A DNA stretch of 64,000 bases from Echinicola shivajiensis (GCF_018642165.1 NZ_JAHHZM010000006.1:62001-126000); one strand, 5' to 3'; positions 47,701 to 56,223 are shown, numbered from the stretch's first letter. The notes: generated by a model not told the origin, from the sequence alone. Translations and numbers: made by a program.

Positions 47701-47844
47701 TTAAGTATTTGCTTAAATGGCGTGTGGGAATGTACTGATGTTAATGCGCTAGCAGTGGAGCAGAGAGTTGAGGAAAATTTGACTATTATTAGTCTGAAAT
47801 GTGTAGATGGATTGCCAGAAATTTTTACTTTAAAAAGACAATAG
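44788..47844 (+). CDS. chondroitin sulfate ABC lyase-like PL8 enzyme
   Basis: Glycosaminoglycan lyase of 1018 residues resembling Proteus chondroitinase ABC I. The N-terminal lyase_N-type beta domain (about 28-200, VESFEDKEL ... FIDDIVFAEYQDDR) is followed by the helical catalytic domain and super-sandwich. All four catalytic residues known from ABC I are found: His466 and Tyr473 in WHHSGHYPAYG, Arg526 in NAGRHPFGPN, and Glu656 in VEEGWDWNR. The NRYGRYPANGS block is also present. The signal peptide could be type I or II (SLSCLSQ). It is flanked by two sulfatases and GH88 and therefore probably acts in the periplasm on imported chondroitin or dermatan sulfate oligosaccharides. Confidence 0.95.
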   Translation: MKINKVIIHFVSFFLFTSLSCLSQQNKKPFVESFEDKELLSHYHSSENSFLKISDQARRFGKQSLEWIWEKRDSYFQTSNLALLEPDPEKEDFIKLFPASPTFNLSVYSEEPQEGKVKISFFLGEKEAFWFSIPLNFYGWRTLRVPFYEMEGNVPSKTAAVDFDRMRMSSTAPNGKLFIDDIVFAEYQDDRHQYPDFMVPFIKKDQDHSLDHWMPLIHNWELLESMEIGDFSPLQKRDIEEVKERLDEEFKLKDLINNSIDWKGEFSKLKISQEEESVIGPPLTYNLNEVYYDSLQQGPQVHNTIREFGKVILSLAKAYQLEEDDLKKSIIEEKFNLSARYYLDQGWQKGSSGGTRHHIGYQTRELISAFYLMREPLLDAGLLVEIGNSIKWLTNLGMILADEDAFNVNIDYLNTQSFYHLAQIFLTEDRDEIGTLLTAFSNYMTVILAQEDNEWGFKADGTSWHHSGHYPAYGMGALSEVPKIFYCLAGTAFRIGEAGHANFRRALLTTAEYSHKYDWGFGNAGRHPFGPNNIRNLKRAFYRMALSGNPKGDQTIDHEVAGSFLYLWADEAVQEAKEFQKLGIKATKMPAYKSLPYAATAIHRNGDWAALIKGYNKYVWSSEIYPVSNRYGRYPANGSIELLMSGGQKESGYVEEGWDWNRFPGTTVLNMSFEELEPDMSLLMFLSEETFAGATYLDGNGLFGMILNSSSGKNADGLADDRTVTLPEGLMARKSVFSFGNKLICIGTGISSKDTGHSVQTNLFQAQIRSQHQNLVSHDQGPIMGLPINGKSKKWIIDNYGNAYYLLDDQEIHFVKEHQTSYHNKYSVKTGKMHSLGKGETVTEGDFASAWIDHGISPKGGNYQYVIYPFLTKEELAIFGKSKPKDFKVLQANEYAHIVKDDPSGISAYAIFEANNFEGDKLIKSVSSPSLIMVKDDDGNVLKFSVVNPDLNFPENPEKKNGFNNYSQEVPLSICLNGVWECTDVNALAVEQRVEENLTIISLKCVDGLPEIFTLKRQ

Positions 47845-47847
47845 GCC

Positions 47848-49296
47848 ATGCGTAGATATTGGATAATGATGCTGTTAGTTTTCCTTCCATTGATTAATTA
47901 TGGGCAGGAGAAACCTAATATCTTGTTTATAGCTGTTGATGATCTGAATGACTGGCTGGGATGTATGGGAAATGATCAGGCAAAGACGCCGAATATTGAT
48001 CGCCTTGCAGCGGTTTCTACCTTATTTACAAATGCCCATTGCCAAGCACCTATTTGTGGGCCATCTAGGGCTTCAATATTGACAGGACTCTATCCCCATC
48101 GATCTGGAAATTACCTGCAATTGCATGATAAGGATATTAAAAAATCAAATGATCTGACCGGGGAAGCCATATTTATGCCTGATTATTTTGAGGAAAATGG
48201 TTATGCTACTTTCGGAGTTGGCAAGATTTTCCATATGGGGGATGCAGCACATGTATTTGATCTATATGGCGGTGATAATGGCGTTACAGGTCCAAAGCCA
48301 GATAAACGTTTCAATTATGACCCAGCTTGGTTCGAAGATAAAGTGGGAAATACCCAGACTGATTGGGGGGCTTATCCTTCAGATGTTCAGCAGATGCCGG
48401 ATTTTAAATCTGTTAGTTGGGCCAGTGAAATTTTAAAAGCCCGACACGATAAACCATTTTTCCTTGCGGTAGGATTAAACAGACCCCATGTACCTTGGTA
48501 TGTGCCTAAAGAATATTTTGATCTATATCCATTGGATTCGTTGGTAATGCCTGCGTATTTACCAACTGATATGGATGATATTCCAGACATGGGGAAGAAA
48601 GTGGCGGATGCCCCCATGATGCCCACTACTGAATGGTTGAAAGCTTCTGGACAATGGAAATATGCTGTGCAGGCCTATTTAGCTTGCATTAGTTTCGCGG
48701 ACAGTCAGGTGGGGAGGTTGTTGAATGCTTTGAAGGATAGTGATTATGCCAATAATACAATCATTGTCCTTTGGTCAGACCATGGTTATGATTTGGGTGA
48801 GAAAAACAGGATGGCCAAGCAGGCTTTATGGAATAGAGACACTCATTCGGTTTTGATGATTCATAGGCAAGCCCAAGAGGTTGGTCAAGTTTCCTCAAGG
48901 GCTGTTCAGTTATTGGATATCTACCCAAGTTTGATTGAATTAGCGGGGCTTGATAATAATCCAAAACTTGATGGGAGGTCTTTAGTACCTCTGATGAATG
49001 AACCAGAGAAAGAATGGAATTATCCCGCCCTAACATCTTATGGAAAGGGAAACATGGCAGTTACTTATGAACAGTATAGATTGATAGAATATGCAGATGG
49101 TTCATTTGAATTTTATGATCTTGAGAATGATCCAAATGAATGGGATAATATTGCTGGTAATCCAAAGTATGATGAGAAAATAAAATTGTTAAAAAGCTTT
49201 ATTCCAAAAGAGCAGGCTGCATTGTCGAAGTATAGCAAGTATAATTTTAATGATTACTTCAGAAGTATTTCCATTGATGTTCAAAAAAACGATTAA
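47848..49296 (+). CDS. iduronate-2-sulfatase-like S1 sulfatase
   Basis: Secreted sulfatase of 482 residues beginning three bases after the lyase. A type I signal peptide (MMLLVFLPLINYG) precedes the PNILFIAVDDLNDW metal-binding start. The formylglycine motif C-G-P-S-R begins at Cys70 (CQAPICGPSRASILTGLYPH). FGVGKIFH, FFLAVGLNRPHVPWYVPK and IVLWSDHGYDLGEKNRMAKQ match iduronate-2-sulfatases. It would remove 2-O-sulfate from uronic acid and so point to dermatan or 2-sulfated chondroitin as substrate (inference from the family). It is the last gene of the operon and is followed by a perfect terminator. Confidence 0.93.
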   Translation: MRRYWIMMLLVFLPLINYGQEKPNILFIAVDDLNDWLGCMGNDQAKTPNIDRLAAVSTLFTNAHCQAPICGPSRASILTGLYPHRSGNYLQLHDKDIKKSNDLTGEAIFMPDYFEENGYATFGVGKIFHMGDAAHVFDLYGGDNGVTGPKPDKRFNYDPAWFEDKVGNTQTDWGAYPSDVQQMPDFKSVSWASEILKARHDKPFFLAVGLNRPHVPWYVPKEYFDLYPLDSLVMPAYLPTDMDDIPDMGKKVADAPMMPTTEWLKASGQWKYAVQAYLACISFADSQVGRLLNALKDSDYANNTIIVLWSDHGYDLGEKNRMAKQALWNRDTHSVLMIHRQAQEVGQVSSRAVQLLDIYPSLIELAGLDNNPKLDGRSLVPLMNEPEKEWNYPALTSYGKGNMAVTYEQYRLIEYADGSFEFYDLENDPNEWDNIAGNPKYDEKIKLLKSFIPKEQAALSKYSKYNFNDYFRSISIDVQKND

Positions 49297-49384
49297 GCTA
49301 GATTTTAAAATTCCTATGAGAATCCAAGGTATTAATTATGTCTTGGGATTGAATAAATGTTAAAAGTTAGATTCCAATTGTTAC

Positions 49385-49413
49385 AAAAAAAGGGGATATT
49401 ATCCCCTTTTTTT
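49385..49413. terminator. bidirectional terminator between sulfatase and histone-like gene
   Basis: Perfect 13-base arms (A7GGGGAT and ATCCCCT7) around an ATT loop. The A-run and T-run serve the converging genes on both strands. Confidence 0.9.
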
Positions 49414-49418
49414 GATTC

Positions 49419-49598
49419 TTATTTTTCGCCGTTCTTTATTGCGCTGACCTCATTTCTAACATCTTGTGCTAGGTTTTTAAGGTCTTGCATGCCTTTTCTA
49501 ATTCTCGTTCCAGCTGCTTTGTTACCTTGCTCATAAAACTTTGCGAAATCTGCTTCTAAAGCCTCTACTAATTCTTTTGCTTCTGAAAATCTGCTCAT
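49419..49598 (-). CDS. histone H1-like mini-protein, 59 aa
   Basis: Short gene reading MSRFSEAKELVEALEADF ... YEQGNKAAGTRIRKGMQDLKNL and ending AIKNGEK. It matches the bacterial histone H1-like (Hc1-type) proteins of Cytophagales and Flavobacteriia: one helical unit with GNKAAGTRIRKGMQDLKNLAQ. There is no signal or membrane segment. It would bind DNA and compact the nucleoid. The ATG at 49598 is supported by the family start; the stop is TAA at 49419. It converges on the GAG operon through the terminator at 49385. It is easily missed because of its size. Confidence 0.85.
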   Translation of the reverse strand: MSRFSEAKELVEALEADFAKFYEQGNKAAGTRIRKGMQDLKNLAQDVRNEVSAIKNGEK

Positions 49599-50094
49599 TT
49601 TTGTTGATTTTTTTGGTTTTAAAATGTCAATATATTTAAAAAGTATTTTAATCTATAAATAATTTCAGTTAAAATTTTTACTATATCATATAGGTACTGC
49701 TAAATATTATAAAACTCAGGAAAAATATAATCTAAAACTTTTATAGATAAATTGATTTTTATTTTTCTTTTAAGTACCTCAAGATTAGGGAGAAATCAAA
49801 ATTTTATAACATGGATTTCAATATTTAATTTCCAATTGATCCCCAGAATCAGGGCGTTGATCCCATTTATTGCCTTGATGGTTTACCACTTCTTTTTCCA
49901 GTTGACTTTTTTGGTGGCATGGTATGTGAAAAGATAATAGTGTTCTATCAGGAAGGTGGCTTCATCTTTTATAATGACCTCTGATTCTGCCTAAAAGAGA
50001 TGTCCATTTTACCATTTGTAGAATAAACTGTGGTGGAATTCTACAAAATGAAAATAGAATTACACAAAGTGCCTTAAAAATTAATTATACGATT
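49599..50094. other. 496-bp intergenic region with an inverted repeat
   Basis: AT-rich leader of the histone-like gene (leftwards) and of the small lipoprotein gene (rightwards). A frame at 49752-49937 starts with TTG and gives an unrecognised 61-residue hydrophobic peptide, not called. The inverted repeat at 50015-50047 is listed separately. Confidence 0.4.
50015..50047. promoter_or_regulatory. inverted repeat before small lipoprotein gene
   Basis: TTTGTAGAAT (50015-50024) and ATTCTACAAA (50038-50047) are perfect 10-base arms around 13 bases. It ends 47 bases before the lipoprotein ATG. It may be an operator or a 5'-UTR hairpin. Confidence 0.4.
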
Positions 50095-50679
50095 ATGAAA
50101 AGAAGCATAAGATTTTCAATTGGTTTTTTTGTGTTATATTTAATTGGCACCACCAGTTGTATACCATCATTTGACATTGATTTAATAAACAATAACGAAG
50201 AGAAGATCACATGTAAGCTCAACGGAGAGAATTTTGCAGCAGACAACAATGAATCTGTACTTGATTTGGTAAAAGCTGAACTAGTAGAAAAGGACCAATA
50301 CTTTCTTCTTACTGTATATGGTGCTGAATTGCTAGATGACGGCGGAGCTAAGGCTGTAGGCTTTAAAATAGGCGGATTATCCATTGAAGAATTACAAGCA
50401 GGAAATACCTACGAAACATGGGAAGAACTGGAAAACAGTCCTGGAGATTTTGTAGGTGTAATGGGAGCTGTGGAAGAGCGACCTTCGGTCCAGAGTGATG
50501 AAAGTATATATAAAGCCAGTTCCAATCATACTAAGAAAATATTCCTGGAAATAACAGAAGTAGATCACGAAGCAAAGACATTTTCTGGCACTTTTTCTTT
50601 TGATGCATTGGATGATGTCTCAGGAGTCAATATCAATGTGACTGAGGGGCAGTTTGAAAATGTTAAATGGGGAAAATAG
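50095..50679 (+). CDS. small lipoprotein, DUF6252-like
   Basis: Lipoprotein of 194 residues with a lipobox at Cys22 (LIGTTSC). The mature part starts IPSFDIDLINNNEEKITCKLNGENFAAD, like DUF6252-type proteins of Bacteroidota, where a short strand-rich domain follows the anchor. The rest is beta-rich (YFLLTVYGAELLDDGGAKAVGFKIGG, KKIFLEITEVDHEAKTFSGTFSFDAL). No catalytic motif is visible. It lies 95 bases before another lipoprotein gene, both rightward. Function unknown; the family assignment is by pattern only. Confidence 0.6.
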   Translation: MKRSIRFSIGFFVLYLIGTTSCIPSFDIDLINNNEEKITCKLNGENFAADNNESVLDLVKAELVEKDQYFLLTVYGAELLDDGGAKAVGFKIGGLSIEELQAGNTYETWEELENSPGDFVGVMGAVEERPSVQSDESIYKASSNHTKKIFLEITEVDHEAKTFSGTFSFDALDDVSGVNINVTEGQFENVKWGK

Positions 50680-50774
50680 TTATTTAATAGTCAATTAGTA
50701 ATTATTGATAAATTAGGTATCAAAATTGTAATACATCAACCAAGTTTTATAAAAATCAACTAAAATTTACAACT

Positions 50775-51512
50775 ATGAGGCGTAGAAACACTTTTAAACA
50801 TTTATTGATGGCATTTTCAATCACCGCATTTGTGGCATCATGTTCACAAAATGATGAAATGCCAGACACACAAGAGAGCCAGGTGACTGTTTCAGCTACC
50901 GTGGCAAACAGTTCAGACCCTAATGCTAGGATGGCTACTTTGGGTTATGGTAATTTGGTTATTTCAGATATTACCATGTCAGTAGATAGGGTACTTCTCA
51001 ATCTTAGAGCAACTAGCGACAACAGTAAAAAGCCAACGATTGTCAATGTGAATAGCAAAGGACAAAAAATTATTAAGTTAGTTGAAGATGGAGAGGTAAT
51101 GGTAAGTCCTCTGGGAAGCGTGAGTGCTGCCAATGGCGTTTATGGAAAGCTGGATTTCGATCTGGTAAAAGCTATGAATGTACCTGAGGATGATGAGATG
51201 TATGGAAAATCGGTACTTGTTAAAGGAAATTGGTTTGATACACCAGCTACCATGTACATTGACTTGGAAGAAACCTTTAAAATTTTATATCCACAGGGAA
51301 TAGAAGTAGATGGTGCTCAAGAAGTCGTATTTGGTCTTTATTTGGATAAATTCTTCGAAGATGTAGATCCAAGCCTTATTTCTGATGGAGATGGTGATGG
51401 TACCATTGAAGTTGGTCCAAATGGTGAAGATGGCAACGAAGAAACTTATAATAGCTTCTTGGCCAATATTGAATCGGCTTTATTCTTGAAAGATGGTGAA
51501 TTTAAAAACTAA
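50775..51512 (+). CDS. small lipoprotein with a calcium-loop-like motif (DUF4382-like)
   Basis: Lipoprotein of 245 residues with a lipobox at Cys23 (FVASC). The mature part (VTVSATVANSSDPNAR ... ISDITMSVDRVLLNLRA) and the strand-rich middle resemble the DUF4382 group in layout, but the match is weak. Near residue 206 is DGDGDGTIEVGP, similar to an EF-hand loop but lacking the usual acidic residue at position 12. The last part is helical. It is followed by a strong terminator and precedes the LacI gene. Function unknown. It could bind calcium or belong with the lipoprotein upstream. Confidence 0.55.
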   Translation: MRRRNTFKHLLMAFSITAFVASCSQNDEMPDTQESQVTVSATVANSSDPNARMATLGYGNLVISDITMSVDRVLLNLRATSDNSKKPTIVNVNSKGQKIIKLVEDGEVMVSPLGSVSAANGVYGKLDFDLVKAMNVPEDDEMYGKSVLVKGNWFDTPATMYIDLEETFKILYPQGIEVDGAQEVVFGLYLDKFFEDVDPSLISDGDGDGTIEVGPNGEDGNEETYNSFLANIESALFLKDGEFKN

Positions 51513-51571
51513 TAATAGAAAAAGCCTTTTAAGATAATTACCAAGTATTTTTTGATGTAGATTTATCACGG

Positions 51572-51600
51572 AAGAGCCGGTTTATACCGGCTCTTTTTAT
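51572..51600 (+). terminator. intrinsic terminator after lipoprotein gene
   Basis: AAGAGCCGGT and ACCGGCTCTT arms around TTAT, followed by TTTAT. It ends the two-lipoprotein transcript 60 bases past the stop. Confidence 0.88.
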
Positions 51601-51780
51601 TTAATGATTATTGATAATTTCAGCGAAAAGATTCAATGGCTAAGTTTAATGCTTCACTATGGGATTGTAAAGATTTTAAATGATAAGATTAGATGCCCTA
51701 TAATGCCTCTATTCTTTCTAGTAAATAAATTATTTGGGCGTAATTAGGATTTAGAATTTATTCCTAAATTGCCCTTAAGC

Positions 51781-52824
51781 ATGAAAAAAAGACCGAGTAC
51801 CATTACTGATATTGCTAAAGCCCTCAATATTTCCGCTTCTACCGTTTCAAGGGCCTTACATGATAACCCTTCTATAAGTTTAGAAACGAAATCAAAGGTA
51901 TTAACCTTGGCAAGAGAGCTCAATTATCAGCCCAATATGCTGGCTTTGAGCTTATTGAAAAAAAGGACTAAAACCATTGGGGTTATAGTACCTGAAATCA
52001 CAAGTTATTTTTTTGCAATGGTAATCAATGGTGTACAGGATATGGTGGATGAGGCAGGCTATAAATTGATAATAAGTCAATCCAATGAATCTTTTGAAGA
52101 AGAAGAAAAATTGATTGAAACGCTTTCACTTGGTAGGGTAGATGGCTTTTTGATTTCCCCATCTTCAAAGACCATGAGCTATGGGCATTTGGAAAAGCTT
52201 CGTTCATCAGGTATCCCAATAGTGGTGTTTGATAGAGACTGCCCGAATTTTGAAGCTGATAAGGTATTGGTAGATGATTTTGATGGAGCCTATCAGGCTG
52301 TAGATTATTTAGTAAAGACAGGTTGTAAACGCCTCGCCCATATTGCAGGCCCTACTAATTTGACTACCAGTCAACACAGGAAGGCTGGCTATTTAAAAGC
52401 TCTAGAGGATAATAATTTGGATATCTGTGAAGATCTAATTCAAACTGTTGGAGGATTTACCTCTGAGTATGGTGAAGAAGCGGCTAAAGTGCTTTTGGAT
52501 TTACCTAATCCGCCTGACGCTATTTTTGCGATTAATGATGCTGTTGCTATTGGAGCTATGGCTGTGATTTTTGAGCGTGGGCTTCGAATTCCCGAAGATA
52601 TTTCAATTGTTGGTTTTGACGATGAGCCTTACAGTAAATATTTCCATCCTTCACTTAGTTCCGTTTGGCAGCCAGTGTATGATTTGGGGATGCTCTCATC
52701 TAAAATTCTGATGAATCAACTTGATAAAGACTTTGAGGATAATAACTACCGGTTTGAAGTATTGAAACCAGAGCTTATCATTCGAGAATCCTCCAAACCT
52801 TTACCTGATTTCTATAGGGTTTAA
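51781..52824 (+). CDS. LacI-family transcriptional regulator
   Basis: Regulator of 347 residues from the ATG at 51781; a TTG at 51769 would add four residues, but the ATG is preferred. The N-terminal helix-turn-helix (about 5-50) reads [21 protein letters not shown] with the hinge [17 protein letters not shown]. Residues about 60-340 form the sugar-binding domain ([20 protein letters not shown] ... [15 protein letters not shown] ... [15 protein letters not shown]). It directly precedes a SusCD pair, and two copies of a 12-base LacI-type palindrome lie in leaders of susC and the symporter. It therefore probably senses a sugar of the same locus and controls that regulon. Confidence 0.93.
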   Translation: MKKRPSTITDIAKALNISASTVSRALHDNPSISLETKSKVLTLARELNYQPNMLALSLLKKRTKTIGVIVPEITSYFFAMVINGVQDMVDEAGYKLIISQSNESFEEEEKLIETLSLGRVDGFLISPSSKTMSYGHLEKLRSSGIPIVVFDRDCPNFEADKVLVDDFDGAYQAVDYLVKTGCKRLAHIAGPTNLTTSQHRKAGYLKALEDNNLDICEDLIQTVGGFTSEYGEEAAKVLLDLPNPPDAIFAINDAVAIGAMAVIFERGLRIPEDISIVGFDDEPYSKYFHPSLSSVWQPVYDLGMLSSKILMNQLDKDFEDNNYRFEVLKPELIIRESSKPLPDFYRV

Positions 52825-52829
52825 ATTCA

Positions 52830-52848
52830 AATCAGATAATATCTGATT
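52830..52848. repeat. 19-bp perfect palindrome after the LacI gene
   Basis: AATCAGATAATATCTGATT reads the same on both strands around a central A (52839). It starts five bases after the LacI stop. No T-run follows, so a binding site or weak hairpin are both possible. Confidence 0.45.
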
Positions 52849-52892
52849 GCGAATAATATCAATTTTTTGGAATATTTCTATAAAATGAATTT

Positions 52893-52910
52893 TGCGCAAA
52901 CCTTTGCATA
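52893..52910. promoter_or_regulatory. LacI-type operator, copy 1 (before susC)
   Basis: Core GCAAACCTTTGC (52896-52907), with half-sites GCAAA and TTTGC around a two-base centre. The identical 12-mer lies at 60134-60145 before the symporter. It is 278 bases upstream of susC and 70 bases past the LacI gene. Confidence 0.7.
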
Positions 52911-53184
52911 GCAAAAAGCTTCTGTTTCTTTTTTTATGAAATAAATAAATGGAAAATTGGTTTTGCAATTAAGCCCAAGATATTCTATTGATATTATGAT
53001 AGAAGCCAGTTCTTCATTTTACGGTTTTTAATTACAAATGAGGTGTTTTGACCAATTTCGATGTTATTATTTGGTTATCGCCTCGCAAGATTTGTAATAG
53101 AAGCCTAATGGAAAAACAGCCATCTCAGGTTTAGTTCAGTATTACATTTGAACCCAATTATTTGATAAACATAATACTGAATCT

Positions 53185-56100
53185 ATGAAAAACTTTACTC
53201 ATGATTTGGGCCTTAAAACGGCTTCAGTTTTAAAGGTCTTTTGTTTATGCTTGTTCCTATCCTTAATAGTAATTAAGGAAGGAAAGGCAGAAGCGTCCAC
53301 AAACTATTCTCCACCAGAAATAGCTATTAGCGGCTTAGTAAAAGATGCTAGTGGTGAACCACTTCCAGGTGTGAGTATTCTCGAAAGAGGAACCAGTAAT
53401 GGTACCGTTACAGATATTGACGGGAAATTTAGCCTTAGTGTTAATTCTAGTGAATCCGTGTTGTTTTTTAGTTTTATAGGATTTGAAAGTCAGGAAATAA
53501 CTGTAGGGGATCAAAGGAATTTTGAAATTACCATGAGCAGTAACACGCAAGACCTGAATGAAGTGATTGTGGTAGGTTATGGTATTCAAGAGAAAAAGGA
53601 TGTGACAGGAGCTATGGCTACTGTCAAATCGAAGGAGTTTAACAAGGGGATCGTTAATTCACCTCAAGATTTGATTCAAGGTAAAATAGCTGGTGTTAAT
53701 GTGGTGGCCTCCAGTGGCGAGCCAGGTGCCAGCCAGAATATTACCATTCGTGGACCAGGAGGTGTAAGAACAGGTAATTCACCTTTGTTTGTAATTGATG
53801 GGGTAGTTTTGGATAACTCCAGTACTGGCGGTGATAATAATCCACTTAATTTTATCAATCCTCAGGATATAGAGTCCATTGATGTCCTAAAGGATGCTTC
53901 AGCAACTGCAATTTACGGTTCCAGAGGTGCTAATGGGGTAATCATCGTTACGACCAAGAAAGGCAGCGAGGGCATGTCTACTATAAATTATACCATGGGA
54001 TATGGTTTCTCTAAAATGGCCAATCCAATTGATGTTTTCAGTGCAGATGATTATAGGAGGGAAGTGGAAGCAGTAGATGGAATATTACAAGATTCCTTGG
54101 CCAATACGGATTGGCAGAAGGAGATTTCAAGGACGGCTGTTACCGCAAACCATAACTTATCTTTCAATGGAGGTAGTAAGCGATTGGTTTATTTTGCTTC
54201 CTTAGGATATCAGAACCAAGAAGGGATAATCAAGGAAAGTGAGCTTAAGCGATATTCCGGAAGATTAAACGTTTCTCAAAAATTCCTTGAAAATGATATT
54301 CTAACTGTAGATATGAATCTAAGTGCATCTCAGACACTTAGCCAACGTCCACAGATTACAAGCGTTTTGGGTAGTGCTTTGGCAGCAAATCCGACTTTTC
54401 CTGCTTATGGCGATGATGGTTTGCCTTTCAGAGATCCTGCCGGGACCAATCCGTTGAGGCAATTGGAAATATATGATGATTATACCCGTATTAATCGTGT
54501 TATCGGGAATATCAGCGGTACTTTGGATATTAGTAAGTCCTTTAGTTATAAAATCAACGTAGGTATTGATAATTCTAGTTCAGTTAGGGATGTACAAAGT
54601 TTACCAAGTGTTGAGCCTCAGCAGATCGGAAGGCTTGAAATCACCAATGGTTATAACCGTAATTTTCTAATTGAAAATTACCTTACTTACAATTATCAGG
54701 ATGAAAAAAATGTCTTGACAGCTTTGGTAGGGCATTCATATCAGGAAATTTTTGTGCAAAGCAGGTCCAGCAGTATCAATGATTTTCCATTCTCGGATAT
54801 CGAACCTAGGTACAATCCTGGTTTGGGTCAGGACTTAAGTTTGGCCAATAACAGACCAACTGGATTTGCAACTATCAATGAATTACAATCTTTCTTTGGA
54901 AGAGTAAATTATCAGTTCAATAACCGCTATTTGGTTACTGCTACGGTAAGGGCTGATGGTTCTTCCAAATTTGGTGAGAATAATAAATATGGGGTTTTCC
55001 CATCGTTCTCATTGGGATGGAGACTGTCAGAAGAAGACTTCCTTTCAGAGTCGAATTTTGTAAATGATCTTAAAGTACGTTTCGGTTGGGGACAAACAGG
55101 TAATCAGGAAATTCCTTCCAAAATTACCCAGCCACTTTATACCGCTCAGGTGAGTGGTAGTACAAGTTATCCTTTGGATAATTCCTCCAATTATCCAGGC
55201 GGAATCACCTTTAGTAGATTGGCCAATCCTGATTTGCAATGGGAGGTTTCCACCCAGACGAATATTGGACTTGATTTCGCTTTCTTTGATGCTAGCCTAT
55301 CTGGTTCTGTGGATTATTTCAGAAAGGTTTCTAATAACATCCTTTTGGAGGTGATTCCTGCGGATCCTGTACAACCTGCCAATACCACTTGGGTAAATGT
55401 TGAGGATATGAATATTATCAATCAAGGGGTAGAAGTAGCTTTGAATTACAGAAGACGTATTTCAAATGATGTTTCTTTCAATATTGGTGGTAATACGACT
55501 TTCATCAATAATGAAGTGAAAAACTCGCCATTTACGGTGATTCCTTCAGGTAGCGCGACTGGTGCTGGTCTATCTTCAGCAACTATCAATGGTTATATCA
55601 ATGGACAACCTATTGGTTCTTTTTACTTGCTTGAGCATATAGGCTTCGATGAGGATGGTTTGAATATGTTTAGGGATACCAATAATGATGGAGTTGTCAA
55701 TGATGCAGATAGAATAGTAGCAGGCACTGCCTTACCAGATCTACAATATAATATCAATGGTGGCTTAAGCGTAAAGCGATTTGATCTGTCCTTTAATTTT
55801 ACTGGAGTTTCAGGTAACAAGCTTTATGACAATACAGCCAATGCTTTGTTCTTTAAACTAAGATTAGCAAGGGGCTTGAATGTAACACCAAGCGCCATTG
55901 AATTCCCTGAGGAGTCAGTAAATAACCCTGCTCCAGTTTCCACTAGGTATCTGAAAGATGCGAATTACTTCAGGTTGAATAACCTATCACTTGGATATAA
56001 TTTCAATACTGAACAGATCGGTATTTCAAAATATGTCAGGGATTTGAGGTTCTCTGTGACTGGTCAGAATCTATTTGTAATCACTCCTTATGATGGTTAT

Positions 56101-56214
56101 GACCCAGAGGTAAATACAGATAGAACCATCAATGGTGTTTCTTCATATGGAGTGGACTATATGAGCTACCCTAAGGCAAGGACCATTACACTTGGTTTAA
56201 ACATTATTCTTTAA
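53185..56214 (+). CDS. SusC/RagA-type TonB-linked outer membrane transporter (LacI locus)
   Basis: TonB-dependent importer of 1009 residues. The signal region (VFCLCLFLSLIVIKEGKAEAS) precedes the carboxypeptidase-like domain (ISGLVKDASGEPLPGVSILERG, TDIDGKFSLSVN). The plug carries NEVIVVGYGIQEKKDVTGAMATV, IQGKIAGVNVV, SPLFVIDGVVLD and AIYGSRGANGVIIVTTKKG. The barrel ends ARTITLGLNIIL. A duplicated LacI-type operator lies 278 bases upstream. Its susD partner follows, and the putative mannosidase and transporter downstream share the operator, so it probably imports mannose-containing oligosaccharides (inference). Confidence 0.95.
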   Translation: MKNFTHDLGLKTASVLKVFCLCLFLSLIVIKEGKAEASTNYSPPEIAISGLVKDASGEPLPGVSILERGTSNGTVTDIDGKFSLSVNSSESVLFFSFIGFESQEITVGDQRNFEITMSSNTQDLNEVIVVGYGIQEKKDVTGAMATVKSKEFNKGIVNSPQDLIQGKIAGVNVVASSGEPGASQNITIRGPGGVRTGNSPLFVIDGVVLDNSSTGGDNNPLNFINPQDIESIDVLKDASATAIYGSRGANGVIIVTTKKGSEGMSTINYTMGYGFSKMANPIDVFSADDYRREVEAVDGILQDSLANTDWQKEISRTAVTANHNLSFNGGSKRLVYFASLGYQNQEGIIKESELKRYSGRLNVSQKFLENDILTVDMNLSASQTLSQRPQITSVLGSALAANPTFPAYGDDGLPFRDPAGTNPLRQLEIYDDYTRINRVIGNISGTLDISKSFSYKINVGIDNSSSVRDVQSLPSVEPQQIGRLEITNGYNRNFLIENYLTYNYQDEKNVLTALVGHSYQEIFVQSRSSSINDFPFSDIEPRYNPGLGQDLSLANNRPTGFATINELQSFFGRVNYQFNNRYLVTATVRADGSSKFGENNKYGVFPSFSLGWRLSEEDFLSESNFVNDLKVRFGWGQTGNQEIPSKITQPLYTAQVSGSTSYPLDNSSNYPGGITFSRLANPDLQWEVSTQTNIGLDFAFFDASLSGSVDYFRKVSNNILLEVIPADPVQPANTTWVNVEDMNIINQGVEVALNYRRRISNDVSFNIGGNTTFINNEVKNSPFTVIPSGSATGAGLSSATINGYINGQPIGSFYLLEHIGFDEDGLNMFRDTNNDGVVNDADRIVAGTALPDLQYNINGGLSVKRFDLSFNFTGVSGNKLYDNTANALFFKLRLARGLNVTPSAIEFPEESVNNPAPVSTRYLKDANYFRLNNLSLGYNFNTEQIGISKYVRDLRFSVTGQNLFVITPYDGYDPEVNTDRTINGVSSYGVDYMSYPKARTITLGLNIIL

Positions 56215-56223
56215 TCATTGGAA

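Larger units (their letters stand above)
52825..53184. other. 360-bp leader of susC, locus 3
   Basis: AT-rich control region with a perfect palindrome just after the LacI stop and the LacI-type operator at 52893-52910. No gene seen. Confidence 0.5.

Noticed and set aside
49752-49937. 61-codon rightward hydrophobic frame
   Set aside because: TTG start, no family resemblance, AT-rich leader; likely noise.
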